A DNA stretch of 64,000 nucleotides. Origin: Lentisphaerae bacterium WC36 (lineage in GTDB: Bacteria; Verrucomicrobiota; Lentisphaeria; Victivallales; SZUA-371). The translations under genes were made by a program, and so were the position numbers. The stretch's first letter is position 1. Each line of letters begins with the position of its first letter. This document shows, one piece after another, positions 16,781 to 26,020 of this stretch. Location of the stretch: assembly GCA_020683205.1 (NCBI GenBank), contig CP085689.1:1488001-1552000 (forward strand), read 5' to 3'. The notes below the pieces were generated by a model. The model was not told the DNA's origin. It searched no databases and worked only from the letters and a program-made list of their open reading frames with translations.

Positions 16781-19154
16781 CAATACCTCCTTCTCGTGTA
16801 AAAATCACTTTTAATGCTTCTTCGCTTGCTATTAAACTATCTTTTTCTTTTAAAAATAATGTAATTTTTAATTTATCTGGAACTTCTAAAACTGATTGTC
16901 TTAAAAAATAAAATGCTTTTAAATATTTTTTTGTACTATCCTTGTATTCTTCATGCGGTCCATTTATTAAGTTATCATAGACTGAAACTATTTTCCACCA
17001 ATCTAAAGCGTTGTCAATAACTACTAAATCTTTTCGCTCTTTTTTAACAATTTGTTGTAATGCAACAAATTGATTCCAGTGCTTTTTTACCAATTCATCC
17101 TCAAGAATTGCTACTTTTAGATCAAGAATATTTTGCTGATCTTTAACAATAAATTCTTTATTATCAATTGTTAATTTATTTTGTGCTACCTGAGCATTAT
17201 TTAAGTCAAAAGTAGATGAAACGTTATTGATTACACTATCAAACTGATATGGAAAAATTAAACTTGAATTTTTCTCATCAAAAATTGTACCTTGTATACT
17301 AATTTTAACTGGGTTATTTGATATAGTAATTTGATCATCATTAATAAAAAAATCAAAATCATTTTGTAACGATTTTTCAATATAATCCCTTAGTCCAGCT
17401 AATTTATTATTTGTTTTATTAAAACTAATTTCACTAATAAGGCGTTTCCCAGTAGCAGGTGATTTTCGAAATATTTTAAAAGTTAAAATTTTATTAGCAG
17501 GTTCTCTTTCAACAATTAATGATGAATTTTCGCTACTTGCTTTCTTTACAATTTTAATTGCTACAACACCAATATTTTCAGGAATAACTATCTCATTTTT
17601 AGTTGCCAAATTCACTAATATATTTAGTGAATCAAGGTCTTCTGAAGTTAACGGAGGTACTTTAAATAAATTTAGTTTATCAAGGTTTTTTTTTCTTTTA
17701 ACTGAAAATCTTTCATCACTTTTTGCTAATTGAGAAACTTGCTTGTTGTTCTTTTTTCCTTCAAGCTCAGATTTTTTTTGAGTTTTGGGTAAATTATTTT
17801 TATTTGTTATAACTTTATCGCTTAAGCTATTTATTTTTTTATTTAATCCATCTATTTTCTTATTATCTTTTGATATATTTTGACTAGCATCATTGTTTTT
17901 TAAATTATCTTTTTTATTGAAATCAGGTTGAATAAACTTTATAGCCAACCACGCCACAAACGCACCAATTATTAATAAAGAAACTGCAGCTCCTGTTATT
18001 GTTAAGGTTAACCAAAGACGTAATTTTTTATGATATTTATCAAAAACATCTTTATTATTATTTATTGGAACAGAATTTTTTTCTAACTCTTCTAAAAATT
18101 TATCATGATCATCATTATTGATGTCGGAATTTTTACTTATAATTTTATTAGTGAAATTTTCTATTCTCTGCTGATAATTCTCATTTTTTTTATCAATACT
18201 ACTTTCGTTAATAATACTGCTATGTACAGGAACCTCACGATGAATTTTTCCATGCTTAGTTAAATCGCTTTCATTTTTTGGCAATTCAAATAAAAACTTA
18301 TCTCTATCTTCGACATAATCTTTTAAAGCACTTACAACCAATGGCATATTTAAGTATGGTTCACACAACTGATTTATTTTATAGCATTTTTGATCAAAAT
18401 CAGATTCACTTAAATCAATAATTAAAGAGTTTGTGCTCATTCGTGCCTTTACTAGTGTTGACGAATTATTCGTACAAAATCTTAAAAAACATTCCAAGCT
18501 TTGAGGAACACTTTCAGCGTATGTGTTAAATGTAAAAGCCCACCGTTCTTCTGGTGTTAAAAGTGCAAATATTTCATAAACTAATGGCAAATTATCTTCA
18601 AAATTCTTATTAATAACATAAATATTTTGCTTTAACTTATCTCTAAAAACTTGAGCTATAACACCTGCCGTTGCTTTAGTCCCGCTATATTTTTTCCATA
18701 AAGAAATCTTCGTAGGTAATTCAAAATTGACTTCTGGAATTTGAGGCTGGCGTTGAATTAAATGCGGCTCCATATCCCATTGTGTTATGAAAAAACCACT
18801 CTCAAAAACAGAACCAACTCCACAACCACGACCAAGAAGGTCCCTATCATGCTCTAAAACCAAATGATGCGCTAATTTATTATCTCTTTTTGTATAATCT
18901 AGTCCAGCAAAAGCTATTCTTGAAACAATGCTATATTTCTTACCGTTTCCATTCCATAAATAATGACTATATACGGTTGGATTTTCGTTGGCTTGATCGC
19001 TATGTGCAGGATATAACGCTTTATAGCCGCTACAACTAATCAAGGTATTGGCTACATTTGCAACTAGCCCTTCAGTGTGTGCAACAATACAAAAGCCACT
19101 ACTACTTGGCACTAAACCTTTTGGTGCTGAGGTATATATTAGTTCATAACTCAT
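16773..19154 (-). CDS. GAP1-like GTPase-associated protein with transmembrane segment and extracytoplasmic domain
   Basis: The N-terminal 130 residues (MSYELIYTSAPKGLVPSSSG, then FCIVAHTEG, NPTVYSHYLW, YSIVSRIAFAGLDYTKRDNK and LAHHLVLE) match, from memory, the GAP1-N2 domain of GTPase-associated protein 1, encoded beside double-GTPase-type proteins. A middle region to about 260 (LLTPEERWAFTFNTY) resembles the GAP1 middle domain. Then comes a hydrophilic linker, a membrane segment at about 380-403 (LTLTITGAAVSLLIIGAFVA), a Lys/Asn-rich tether, and a C-terminal domain of about 280 residues that should be periplasmic. GAP1 proteins as I know them are soluble, so this fusion is unusual. The ATG at 19154 has GGAG upstream and gives the expected MSYELIYTSA start; a TTG at 19169 is the alternative. 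It follows the GTPase gene by 33 bp. Confidence 0.75.
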   Translation of the reverse strand: MSYELIYTSAPKGLVPSSSGFCIVAHTEGLVANVANTLISCSGYKALYPAHSDQANENPTVYSHYLWNGNGKKYSIVSRIAFAGLDYTKRDNKLAHHLVLEHDRDLLGRGCGVGSVFESGFFITQWDMEPHLIQRQPQIPEVNFELPTKISLWKKYSGTKATAGVIAQVFRDKLKQNIYVINKNFEDNLPLVYEIFALLTPEERWAFTFNTYAESVPQSLECFLRFCTNNSSTLVKARMSTNSLIIDLSESDFDQKCYKINQLCEPYLNMPLVVSALKDYVEDRDKFLFELPKNESDLTKHGKIHREVPVHSSIINESSIDKKNENYQQRIENFTNKIISKNSDINNDDHDKFLEELEKNSVPINNNKDVFDKYHKKLRLWLTLTITGAAVSLLIIGAFVAWLAIKFIQPDFNKKDNLKNNDASQNISKDNKKIDGLNKKINSLSDKVITNKNNLPKTQKKSELEGKKNNKQVSQLAKSDERFSVKRKKNLDKLNLFKVPPLTSEDLDSLNILVNLATKNEIVIPENIGVVAIKIVKKASSENSSLIVEREPANKILTFKIFRKSPATGKRLISEISFNKTNNKLAGLRDYIEKSLQNDFDFFINDDQITISNNPVKISIQGTIFDEKNSSLIFPYQFDSVINNVSSTFDLNNAQVAQNKLTIDNKEFIVKDQQNILDLKVAILEDELVKKHWNQFVALQQIVKKERKDLVVIDNALDWWKIVSVYDNLINGPHEEYKDSTKKYLKAFYFLRQSVLEVPDKLKITLFLKEKDSLIASEEALKVIFTREGGIDE

Positions 19155-19187
19155 ATTAGTTAACTCCAATGCTTTATTGTATATAAA

Positions 19188-21491
19188 TTACTCATCCCAA
19201 AAATCATCTTCTTGTGGTAATTTTTGATTTAAAGTATTATTATCATCGAGGTCAAAACTATACTTATAGTCATTGTATTCCTCTTTATTTTTTTGCGAAG
19301 CTGTTTTTCTACTCTTTAGGGGCTTAGTTGAATAATTAATTTCACCAGGGATTTTAATAAAACAATTGTTATAGTAATCGTAAATTTCACATCCAAAAAA
19401 TGACTTAGGTAATTGCTCCATAGAATCACTTCTTTCGTTATAATAAATAATTGCATCTCCAGTTTTATTATAATCATTAAGCTCAATTACTTCGATTTGT
19501 TCATCACATAAAGTACGGTCTTCATGATAATATTTACCAATAAAACCTTGTTGAGCTAATAACAGCATTAGTGGCAATTCACTAAACAAAGGTTTAATAT
19601 CTTTTGGTTTTATACCGATATTACCTGTTGTTGGATCAAATTCAGCATGGTTTCCCGTTGAACTAGTAAAAACATAATAGACATCGCAGCAGAAACCTTC
19701 AACCACCTGAATGAAGTCAGGGCAATATTTTTGAAGCAAACTTCTTGCATGAAATGACATATCAATTACTTTGCAAAAATCAAGTTTAAATTCTTTTGAT
19801 TCTGGATCTCGATAGTAATAATTTTCTTCAAAAATTTTATCATCAAATAAGTTCTGTAAAAGATCACATTTTACTAGATTAATGATTAAAGTTTTATCAA
19901 ATTTATCACTTGAGCTCATATTGCGAAACTTCCTCATACGAGATGCCATTTCAGTGAACAGTGTCGTTTGATTGCTAAAGTCAGCATTATTTAATTGAGG
20001 GTCATCAACATTAAGTTGATTAACAATTCTCAATTCTTTTGATACATCAAAACAGAACATAATTCCTTCTGAGTTTCCTAAATGCTTAGTACCCGGATTG
20101 AAATAATCATCCATTCCAGGTTGAAAATGCTCACCAGCATTATCGTAAAAGGTTACATTAATTGGCAAATCATAACGTTTATTACGTTCAGTAATTGAAC
20201 TTTGCAGTGTGAAAACAAATGGTATCGGTAAATTTATTAATGACCCGTGCCAATTGATTTGGTTATACAAATTCCCTTGAATTTCTGTTTTAGGTAAGGA
20301 TACTAATTTATCAGGCATTGAATTATAAAATAATGTTTCAATATAATTATTAATTGTCATATTATTTTTTGCATCAGCATCAGTGAATGTCATTGCGAAT
20401 TTTTTGCTTAATAAATCTCTAAATTGATAAATCATTGATGATAAAAGGTATGATTTTCCACATGCGGGAGCACCCACAATTGAGTAGAAAACATTATCTA
20501 AATCCAAATTTGAATCCAAAATTTTAAGATGACAAACTGGACACGCTTTTTCGTCACAAGCTATTCCATTATGATCAAGAGCTCTCCCTAAATTATCAAA
20601 CGAACTAGGTTTAAATCTATTTCGTGCTCCTGCTCCTGCTATTGGGTCACCTAAATTATTGTAATCTTGAGAAATAAATAGTAAATCTTCAATTGGAAAT
20701 TTATTCCAGCAGTGTGAACAAACAATCATTTCTGATTCGCTAATGTGAAATGCCCCCAAATCACCACCTAAATATGAATAATGCTCTTGCTGTTCTTGAA
20801 CATAACCAGTATTATTTTCAATGTTTTGAGATGTTGTATTGTATTGTTGCACATTTTGAGATGAAGTTACTGGTATAGGCGGAGGTGTTAGCTTCGCTTC
20901 ATTTTGCATATCTGCTTCATGTTGAGCATTTAAGTCATCAATATGCTTATAACCATTACGTTTTTTGCGAAAATTAATGCTAATTTTGCCTTTTTTCTTG
21001 ACTTTAGAAGATTCCTGTTTTTTATTTTCAGCTGGTGCATCATCATTAATTGCATTACTTGCCGCCATTGCAGTAGCAACCTCTATTGTAGGTTTCTGAA
21101 TTTCTTTTTGAGGTGCTACATTCACCGTCGTAGTATCAATGTTTCCTAAATCAGCAACTTGATTAGCGTATTTAATTCCAGTAGCACTATGCGCTTCAGT
21201 AACTTTTACAGGTTCTTGATTATAGTATTGATCTTGATAACTAAAAGGTACATCATTATCGTTTGAATCATCAGAATTTACTTGGTTAAAACTTGTATTA
21301 TTAGTAGTATCATCATCCATAGGTAAGGAGTTACCACAAAATTCAGCCAAACTATACTCTATAGGAGGGGTGTCTTCAGTCAGAACACTATACTCAAGGT
21401 TAATTTTTTTATTTTCATATAATTCAAAAATTTTTTCTTTAGAAATTGGACCAAGTTTTGAATTGCCTTTTCTTAAATAAAAAACACTCAT
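19188..21491 (-). CDS. GYF/zinc-ribbon TRAFAC-type GTPase (double-GTPase family), first gene of operon
   Basis: A 767-residue cytoplasmic protein. Residues 1-50 (MSVFYLRKGNSKLGPISKEK onward) resemble the GYF_2 peptide-binding domain. A disordered Asn/Gln-rich linker with a basic patch (KKKGKISINFRKKRNG) follows to about 240. Four Cys/His pairs, CSHC near 257 and CPVC near 317, form a split zinc ribbon. The GTPase core has P-loop GAPACGKSY near 340, a D-N-A-G-E switch II-like motif near 447 (FYDNAGEH) and NLVKCDLL as the base-specificity motif near 540. This combination resembles the DO-GTPase2 families encoded with GAP1. The ATG at 21491 is preceded by GGGGA; the longer frame from a TTG at 21506 is unlikely. 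Its position first in the operon suggests it is the nucleotide-dependent controller. Confidence 0.78.
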   Translation of the reverse strand: MSVFYLRKGNSKLGPISKEKIFELYENKKINLEYSVLTEDTPPIEYSLAEFCGNSLPMDDDTTNNTSFNQVNSDDSNDNDVPFSYQDQYYNQEPVKVTEAHSATGIKYANQVADLGNIDTTTVNVAPQKEIQKPTIEVATAMAASNAINDDAPAENKKQESSKVKKKGKISINFRKKRNGYKHIDDLNAQHEADMQNEAKLTPPPIPVTSSQNVQQYNTTSQNIENNTGYVQEQQEHYSYLGGDLGAFHISESEMIVCSHCWNKFPIEDLLFISQDYNNLGDPIAGAGARNRFKPSSFDNLGRALDHNGIACDEKACPVCHLKILDSNLDLDNVFYSIVGAPACGKSYLLSSMIYQFRDLLSKKFAMTFTDADAKNNMTINNYIETLFYNSMPDKLVSLPKTEIQGNLYNQINWHGSLINLPIPFVFTLQSSITERNKRYDLPINVTFYDNAGEHFQPGMDDYFNPGTKHLGNSEGIMFCFDVSKELRIVNQLNVDDPQLNNADFSNQTTLFTEMASRMRKFRNMSSSDKFDKTLIINLVKCDLLQNLFDDKIFEENYYYRDPESKEFKLDFCKVIDMSFHARSLLQKYCPDFIQVVEGFCCDVYYVFTSSTGNHAEFDPTTGNIGIKPKDIKPLFSELPLMLLLAQQGFIGKYYHEDRTLCDEQIEVIELNDYNKTGDAIIYYNERSDSMEQLPKSFFGCEIYDYYNNCFIKIPGEINYSTKPLKSRKTASQKNKEEYNDYKYSFDLDDNNTLNQKLPQEDDFWDE

Positions 21492-21585
21492 AATACATCC
21501 CCACAAGAGTAATTGTTAAAATAATTAAATTGTCTAATAATTTAACATAACTATATATTAAACATTATACAAATTTTTTTTAAAT

Positions 21586-21627
21586 AAAAAAAGCGACAAA
21601 ATAACATTTTGTTACTTTATCGCTTTT
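21586..21627 (-). terminator. Rho-independent terminator after the DUF1097 gene
   Basis: Arms at 21593-21605 and 21611-21623 pair over 13 bases with two mismatches around a 5-base loop. The flanks add A7 on the left and T4 on the right, so the minus-strand transcript ends in a T-run. It separates the DUF1097 gene from the GTPase/GAP1 operon, whose promoter must lie in 21492-21585. Confidence 0.75.
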
Positions 21628-21679
21628 CGTAAAAGTTGAATAAAATTCAACTAACATATTCTATAAAATTAATTCAATT

Positions 21680-22288
21680 TTATTCAGCTGCCGCTTCTGT
21701 TTCTTCTGCACCTTCACCAACCATTTTACCGTAAGCAGTTCTTAATACAACTGTTAACCAGCCATAGAAAAGTCCAGCAAAACCTGATAAAAAGACTGTT
21801 AATGCCAGCCACCACAAGCCTGTTTGAGTAGATGCAGGATTTCCTGTATACGCAAACGTTGCTGCAGCACCAATGAACCATGCAGGAATAAAGTTAAGTC
21901 CCTTAACTTTTTCAAATAAAATAACCGTAAATGATAAAATACCTACTGCAATTGGGAAACCAAAAAATTTAAATCCTTCGCATCCTGATAAATGATTTCC
22001 AGCAATAATAATACCGATTGCAATTAACTCGCCAGCACCCCAACCAGCTAAAGCCTTTGCACCTTCTTTTACTGTACAGCCAGCTAAGAAATATAAAGCC
22101 CAACCTAGAAACAATGCCCACGCAATAATTGGGTCAAATGTAACTGCAGCCTTAATTGTTTCGCCATTTTCAATAACAGGCTTTGCAACATTAATTGTCA
22201 CCTGGTCAAGAATCTGCGATGTTGATGCTAAAATTCCAATAATAATACAATGTGGTAGAAACTTCAACGAATTTTTAAATGTGTCCAT
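21680..22288 (-). CDS. DUF1097-family inner-membrane protein
   Basis: A 202-residue polytopic membrane protein with about six hydrophobic segments. The segment LNFIPAWFIGAAATFAYTGN closely resembles the equivalent stretch of E. coli YcdZ (DUF1097), a conserved membrane protein with no established activity that I know of. Another segment (ALAGWGAGELIAIGIIIAG) fits the same family. The N-terminus carries an unusual hydrophilic loop (DQVTINVAKPVIENGETIKA) absent from short DUF1097 members, and the C-terminus ends in an acidic tail (EGAEETEAAAE). The start codon has AGGAT a few bases upstream. It appears monocistronic, with its own terminator downstream and a 111-bp gap from the glycosyltransferase gene. 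No function is proposed. Confidence 0.72.
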   Translation of the reverse strand: MDTFKNSLKFLPHCIIIGILASTSQILDQVTINVAKPVIENGETIKAAVTFDPIIAWALFLGWALYFLAGCTVKEGAKALAGWGAGELIAIGIIIAGNHLSGCEGFKFFGFPIAVGILSFTVILFEKVKGLNFIPAWFIGAAATFAYTGNPASTQTGLWWLALTVFLSGFAGLFYGWLTVVLRTAYGKMVGEGAEETEAAAE

Positions 22289-22399
22289 TTAGATAATCCT
22301 CCAAACCTTTTAACTTTTGTTATAAATACTAACCTATATTTAATGTAAAATCATTACCAGCTACAGTAATCAATCACAAAAAATCAAAATCTATCGACA

Positions 22400-23362
22400 T
22401 TAACTAATGTCTTTATTGTCACTGTACTCATTTATAAAATAGAGCGGACGATTTTTTGTTTCATTAAAAATTCGCCCTAAATATTCTCCTATAATCCCCA
22501 AGCTAAACAATTGAATTCCTCCTAAAAATAAAATAACTGTCATTGTTGAAGGATAACCCGGTGGAATTTTGGCATTCCCAAATAATTTTTGGTAAATTAT
22601 CACTAGCATGAAAATAAACGAAAAAAATGAGACTGATAACCCTAAAAATATAGCTAACCTTAATGGAACAGTGGTAAAGCAACAAATTCCTTCTACTGCC
22701 AAATCAATTAATTTAAGGTAATTCCATTTAGTAGTCCCTGCAATTCTTGGGTCTCTTTCGTAAAGAAGTTCTTTCTTTTTGTGTCCTATTAAACTAAATA
22801 ATCCTTTAGTATAACGTTGAGTTTCACGCAACTCTCGTAATGAAATCAATGCCTTTTTACTTAAAAATCTAAAATCACCAGTATCTTTTTGAATTGGCAC
22901 TTTTGAACTAAATTGCAAAACGCGATAAAACATTTTAGAAGTAAATTTTTTCATAAAAGTTTCGCCCTTACGACTAATTCTTTTTGCGTAAACATCATCA
23001 TAACCTGCTTCCCAATATTTAATCATATCAAGTATTAGCTCTGGAGGATCTTGTAAGTCAGCATCAATTACGACTGCGGCATCACCTTGAGCATAATCAA
23101 AACCTGCAGACATTGCTAATTCTTTACCAAAATTTCTTGATAAATCAACGTATTTAATACGTTCATCACCTTTTTGAAGATTGCGAACAATGTTTAATGA
23201 ATTATCACTACTACCATCATTAACAAATAATAATTCGACGCTATATTCAATTTTACTGATAACTTCTTTCACTCGCTTGTAAAATGACTCAAGAACTTCT
23301 TCCTCATTATACATTGGAACAATTATTGAAATCAATTTGTCTTTTTTATCTTTATTATCCAA
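22400..23362 (-). CDS. Family 2 glycosyltransferase with two C-terminal membrane helices (GtrB/dolichol-phosphate-type)
   Basis: Transfers a sugar from a nucleotide donor to a polyprenyl phosphate on the cytoplasmic face of the inner membrane, judging from its family. The GT-A fold signatures are SIIVPMYNEEEVL, FVNDGSSDNS and the D-x-D containing VIDADLQDPPELI near residue 95. Residues about 225-320 contain two membrane helices and the closing GIIGEYLGRIFNETKNRPLY, the GtrB/YfdH/DpmA-like arrangement. Length of 320 is typical. The start is a TTG at 23362 with AAGGA 8 bp upstream; no ATG lies between it and the first beta strand. It stands alone (gaps of 111 and 150 bp), so the acceptor and pathway (O-antigen decoration, lipid A modification or similar) cannot be told. 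Confidence 0.85.
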   Translation of the reverse strand: MDNKDKKDKLISIIVPMYNEEEVLESFYKRVKEVISKIEYSVELLFVNDGSSDNSLNIVRNLQKGDERIKYVDLSRNFGKELAMSAGFDYAQGDAAVVIDADLQDPPELILDMIKYWEAGYDDVYAKRISRKGETFMKKFTSKMFYRVLQFSSKVPIQKDTGDFRFLSKKALISLRELRETQRYTKGLFSLIGHKKKELLYERDPRIAGTTKWNYLKLIDLAVEGICCFTTVPLRLAIFLGLSVSFFSFIFMLVIIYQKLFGNAKIPPGYPSTMTVILFLGGIQLFSLGIIGEYLGRIFNETKNRPLYFINEYSDNKDIS

Positions 23363-23512
23363 TTAAAAAATCCTTATTTTTTAGCGGTGTTTTTTTTTAA
23401 CAGTTACTCTAAATTTCTTTTTATTATAAACTAATAAATTGTCCTTTTCAACTTTTTTATTAGCATAACATTAGAATTTTTATTATATTATGTTGTTTAC
23501 CATACTGTTTTT

Positions 23513-24211
23513 CTAAATAATAACTCCGTCTTTCAAATTTATAACTCTATCGGACATTTCTGCGATATAATTATCATGAGTAACCAGTAAAATTGTTTTA
23601 GAATTTTGCTGATTATTTAATTTCTGAAAAATTTCTAAAATATCAAGTCCTGTTTTAGTATCTAAATTACCAGTTGGTTCATCAGCTAAAATAATATCAG
23701 GGTCATTAATTAATGCTCGAGCAATTGCAACACGTTGGCGCTCTCCGCCAGATAATTCTGCAGGTCGGTGCTTTAAGCGATGTCCTAACCCAACTTCATT
23801 AAGTAAAGCTTTACCGCGCTCCCGCAAATTTTTAGAGAAGAGACCGAAACCAAATGTTTGAGAAATAGTAACATTCTCAATCACATTTAACTCTGGAAAC
23901 AAGTGAAACGATTGAAACACAAAACCAACGTTGTGCCGGCGAAATAAAGTTGCTTCTTTTCGCTTAGGCTTTGCGAAATTTTTACCATTAAACAATAATT
24001 TCCCTGTGTCTGGCGTTGATAACATCCCAAAAATATCTAACAATGTAGTTTTTCCGCTGCCTGAAGCTCCTAGCATTGTTGTCCACGAACCGCGTTCAAT
24101 TTGACAATTTACTCCTCGTAAAACTTTGATTTCACTTCTACCTAATTTAAAGGTCTTATGAATATCTTGTGCCTCTAAAATAATATCTTTATTGCTATTT
24201 TCTAAATTCAT
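23513..24211 (-). CDS. lolD: Lipoprotein-release ABC transporter ATP-binding protein LolD
   Basis: Cytoplasmic ATPase of the LolCDE complex that extracts lipoproteins from the inner membrane for delivery to the outer membrane. Walker A GASGSGKTT, Q-loop VFQSFHLFPEL, signature LSGGERQRVAIARAL, Walker B IILADEPTGNLD and H-loop VTHD are all present. Length of 232 is right for the LolD/MacB-type subgroup, and SFHLFPELNVIENV matches it. It lies 11 bp after the single LolC/E permease gene, with which it would form the complex. MacB- and FtsE-like ATPases are close relatives; the neighbouring permease settles the assignment. Confidence 0.92.
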   Translation of the reverse strand: MNLENSNKDIILEAQDIHKTFKLGRSEIKVLRGVNCQIERGSWTTMLGASGSGKTTLLDIFGMLSTPDTGKLLFNGKNFAKPKRKEATLFRRHNVGFVFQSFHLFPELNVIENVTISQTFGFGLFSKNLRERGKALLNEVGLGHRLKHRPAELSGGERQRVAIARALINDPDIILADEPTGNLDTKTGLDILEIFQKLNNQQNSKTILLVTHDNYIAEMSDRVINLKDGVII

Positions 24212-24222
24212 AATATTTCCTC

Positions 24223-25518
24223 CTACTCACAACGCAACGATTTTGCTGGATCTAAACTTGCTGCTCTTAAAGCGGGAATAACCGCACCAAATGTACACAA
24301 TACAATCGATAATACAACAATAATTGAAATATCATGATAATTAATTTGTGCTGGCAACCCTTTCATATAATAAAGCTCTGGAGGAAAAACATTAAGACCT
24401 CTATTGCGTAGAAACTCTAGTAAATCATTACGATACTCCAGTGCTGTTAAAGCAAAAATCACTCCAGACAGAGATCCAATTATACCAACAAAAAAACCTT
24501 GTAAAACAAATACAAAACTAATTGAAAATGAATTCGCCCCTAACGCTTTCATTAAACCAATTTCACTTGTTTTCTGAATAACCATTGTGATTAATGTATT
24601 TGTAATACTAAATGCAGCGATTAAGACCAAGAAGAACATCAAGAAAAACATCATTGTTTTTTCCATTTGCACAGCTTGAAGCAGTGTTCCGTTGACGGTT
24701 TTCCATGAACCATAGTCATATCGATACCCTTCTGGGTCCTTTAGTTGGATTTTTAATTTATCTAAATATGAATCAACTTTAAATGGTTTTTCAACCCAGC
24801 CATAAATGAAATTTGAACTACCCCACGGGTAATCAAATAATTCATTAGCATCGTCAATGTTAGTAAAAATAAAATTGCTATCAAATTTATACTGATCAAA
24901 ATTATAAATACCGCTAACAGTTAATTCCGTCGGCAAATACATATCTGAATTTTTATTAATTGTTACTTTGCCATCATCTTCTACTTCAAAAAGCTTTGTT
25001 AAGCGCCTTGGAGAATGAACTAAAATTTTATCGCCAATTGTAACACCTAGTTCACTTGAAATTTGGGGACTAATTAGCACCTCATTGCGATTAAATGGCA
25101 GTTTCCCATATTTAAGGTATTCCTTACGCTTTTTTATATTAAAAATTCCAGTATTAGAAGTCGGGTCAAATCCAATTAACCCCTTAGGCTCAAACCTTTT
25201 TTTACTTTGAATTAACGCCTGCCCCATCGTTATTGGAGTGGCATTAATGCCTACTTTTTCTGCGTCATTGATAATTTTTACTGGATTACGAAAACAGCTA
25301 TAAACATTATTTCTGAGGATAACATGAGAGCCTGTATCAATAAATCGTTTTTGCATTTCATATGAAAACCCACCCATTACAGACAAAACAATAATCAAAA
25401 TCCCAACCCCAAGCATAACCCCAATGATTGAAATTAAGGTGATTATCGATACAGCGTTTCTTTTTGGCGTAAAATAACGCCATGCTAAGAAAAACTCTGC
25501 TCCTAATTTTTTAATCAT
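24223..25518 (-). CDS. lolC: Lipoprotein-releasing ABC transporter permease LolC/LolE
   Basis: Membrane subunit of the Lol export system. The protein begins EFFLAWRYFTPKRN, the conserved entry to the first membrane helix, then has a large periplasmic MacB-type core (about 50-265) and three C-terminal membrane helices with the FtsX-like core ending ALRAASLDPAKSLR. It belongs to a single-permease arrangement: only one LolC/E gene accompanies lolD, so the complex may be a homodimer or a second gene may be elsewhere. The ATG at 25548 gives a TAATG coupling with acpS, but the ATG at 25518 is preceded by AAGGAAG at 7 bp and gives the family-standard N-terminus, so 25518 (431 residues) is used. Confidence 0.9.
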   Translation of the reverse strand: MIKKLGAEFFLAWRYFTPKRNAVSIITLISIIGVMLGVGILIIVLSVMGGFSYEMQKRFIDTGSHVILRNNVYSCFRNPVKIINDAEKVGINATPITMGQALIQSKKRFEPKGLIGFDPTSNTGIFNIKKRKEYLKYGKLPFNRNEVLISPQISSELGVTIGDKILVHSPRRLTKLFEVEDDGKVTINKNSDMYLPTELTVSGIYNFDQYKFDSNFIFTNIDDANELFDYPWGSSNFIYGWVEKPFKVDSYLDKLKIQLKDPEGYRYDYGSWKTVNGTLLQAVQMEKTMMFFLMFFLVLIAAFSITNTLITMVIQKTSEIGLMKALGANSFSISFVFVLQGFFVGIIGSLSGVIFALTALEYRNDLLEFLRNRGLNVFPPELYYMKGLPAQINYHDISIIVVLSIVLCTFGAVIPALRAASLDPAKSLRCE

Positions 25519-25547
25519 AACTTCTTCCTTTTTTACATATTTATACA

Positions 25548-25997
25548 TTAATTAAATACTTCAATAACAGCCATTGCTGTTGCATAATTTTTTTCATGAC
25601 TAATTGAAACGGTTACAAAAATGCTTTGCTCATCAATTTTAGGACTATTGAATTTATTTTGAGCAATTTCACAACAATACTTTTGAGCTCGACCATCTAA
25701 TTGAGCTCGAGGGCAATTGAATTGATCATTCAATACAGTGATATCATGAAATGAACAATTTTCACTAATTCCACAACCCAAACTCTTAGCAACTGCCTCC
25801 TTTACAGCCCAACGCCCAGCAACAAAAGTTATTAATTTACTCAAATTATCAATATTTGCATTAGCAATTTTTTCACTATAAAAAGTTAGTTCATCTTTAT
25901 TGAAAATTCTTTCAAGAAATTGCTGTTTATTTTTCCCAGAAATAATTTTTTCAATGCGACAAATTTCAATAATATCTGTACCAATGCCAATAATCAT
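25548..25997 (-). CDS. acpS: Holo-[acyl-carrier-protein] synthase
   Basis: Transfers the 4'-phosphopantetheine group from CoA to apo-ACP, activating fatty acid synthesis. The small AcpS fold is evident: IIGIGTDIIEICRIEKII at the N-terminus (Asp for Mg2+), FAGRWAVKEAVAKSLG in the middle (catalytic Glu-Lys) and VSISHEKNYATAMAVIE at the C-terminus. Length of 149 is slightly above the usual 120-130 because of an insertion around residues 90-115 (NDQFNCPRAQLDGRAQKYC), which includes extra Cys residues. It follows pyrD by 23 bp and precedes the lol genes. Confidence 0.95.
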   Translation of the reverse strand: MIIGIGTDIIEICRIEKIISGKNKQQFLERIFNKDELTFYSEKIANANIDNLSKLITFVAGRWAVKEAVAKSLGCGISENCSFHDITVLNDQFNCPRAQLDGRAQKYCCEIAQNKFNSPKIDEQSIFVTVSISHEKNYATAMAVIEVFN

Positions 25998-26020
25998 AAA
26001 TTTAAACCATTTATTATTAA

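Noticed and set aside
10343-21491. Type VI secretion or flagellar/Tol-Pal operon
   Set aside because: There are no TssB/TssC, VgrG, Hcp, FliG, TolB or Pal-like proteins, the MotB-like proteins lack an OmpA peptidoglycan-binding signature, and the GTPase/GAP1 genes do not belong to those systems.
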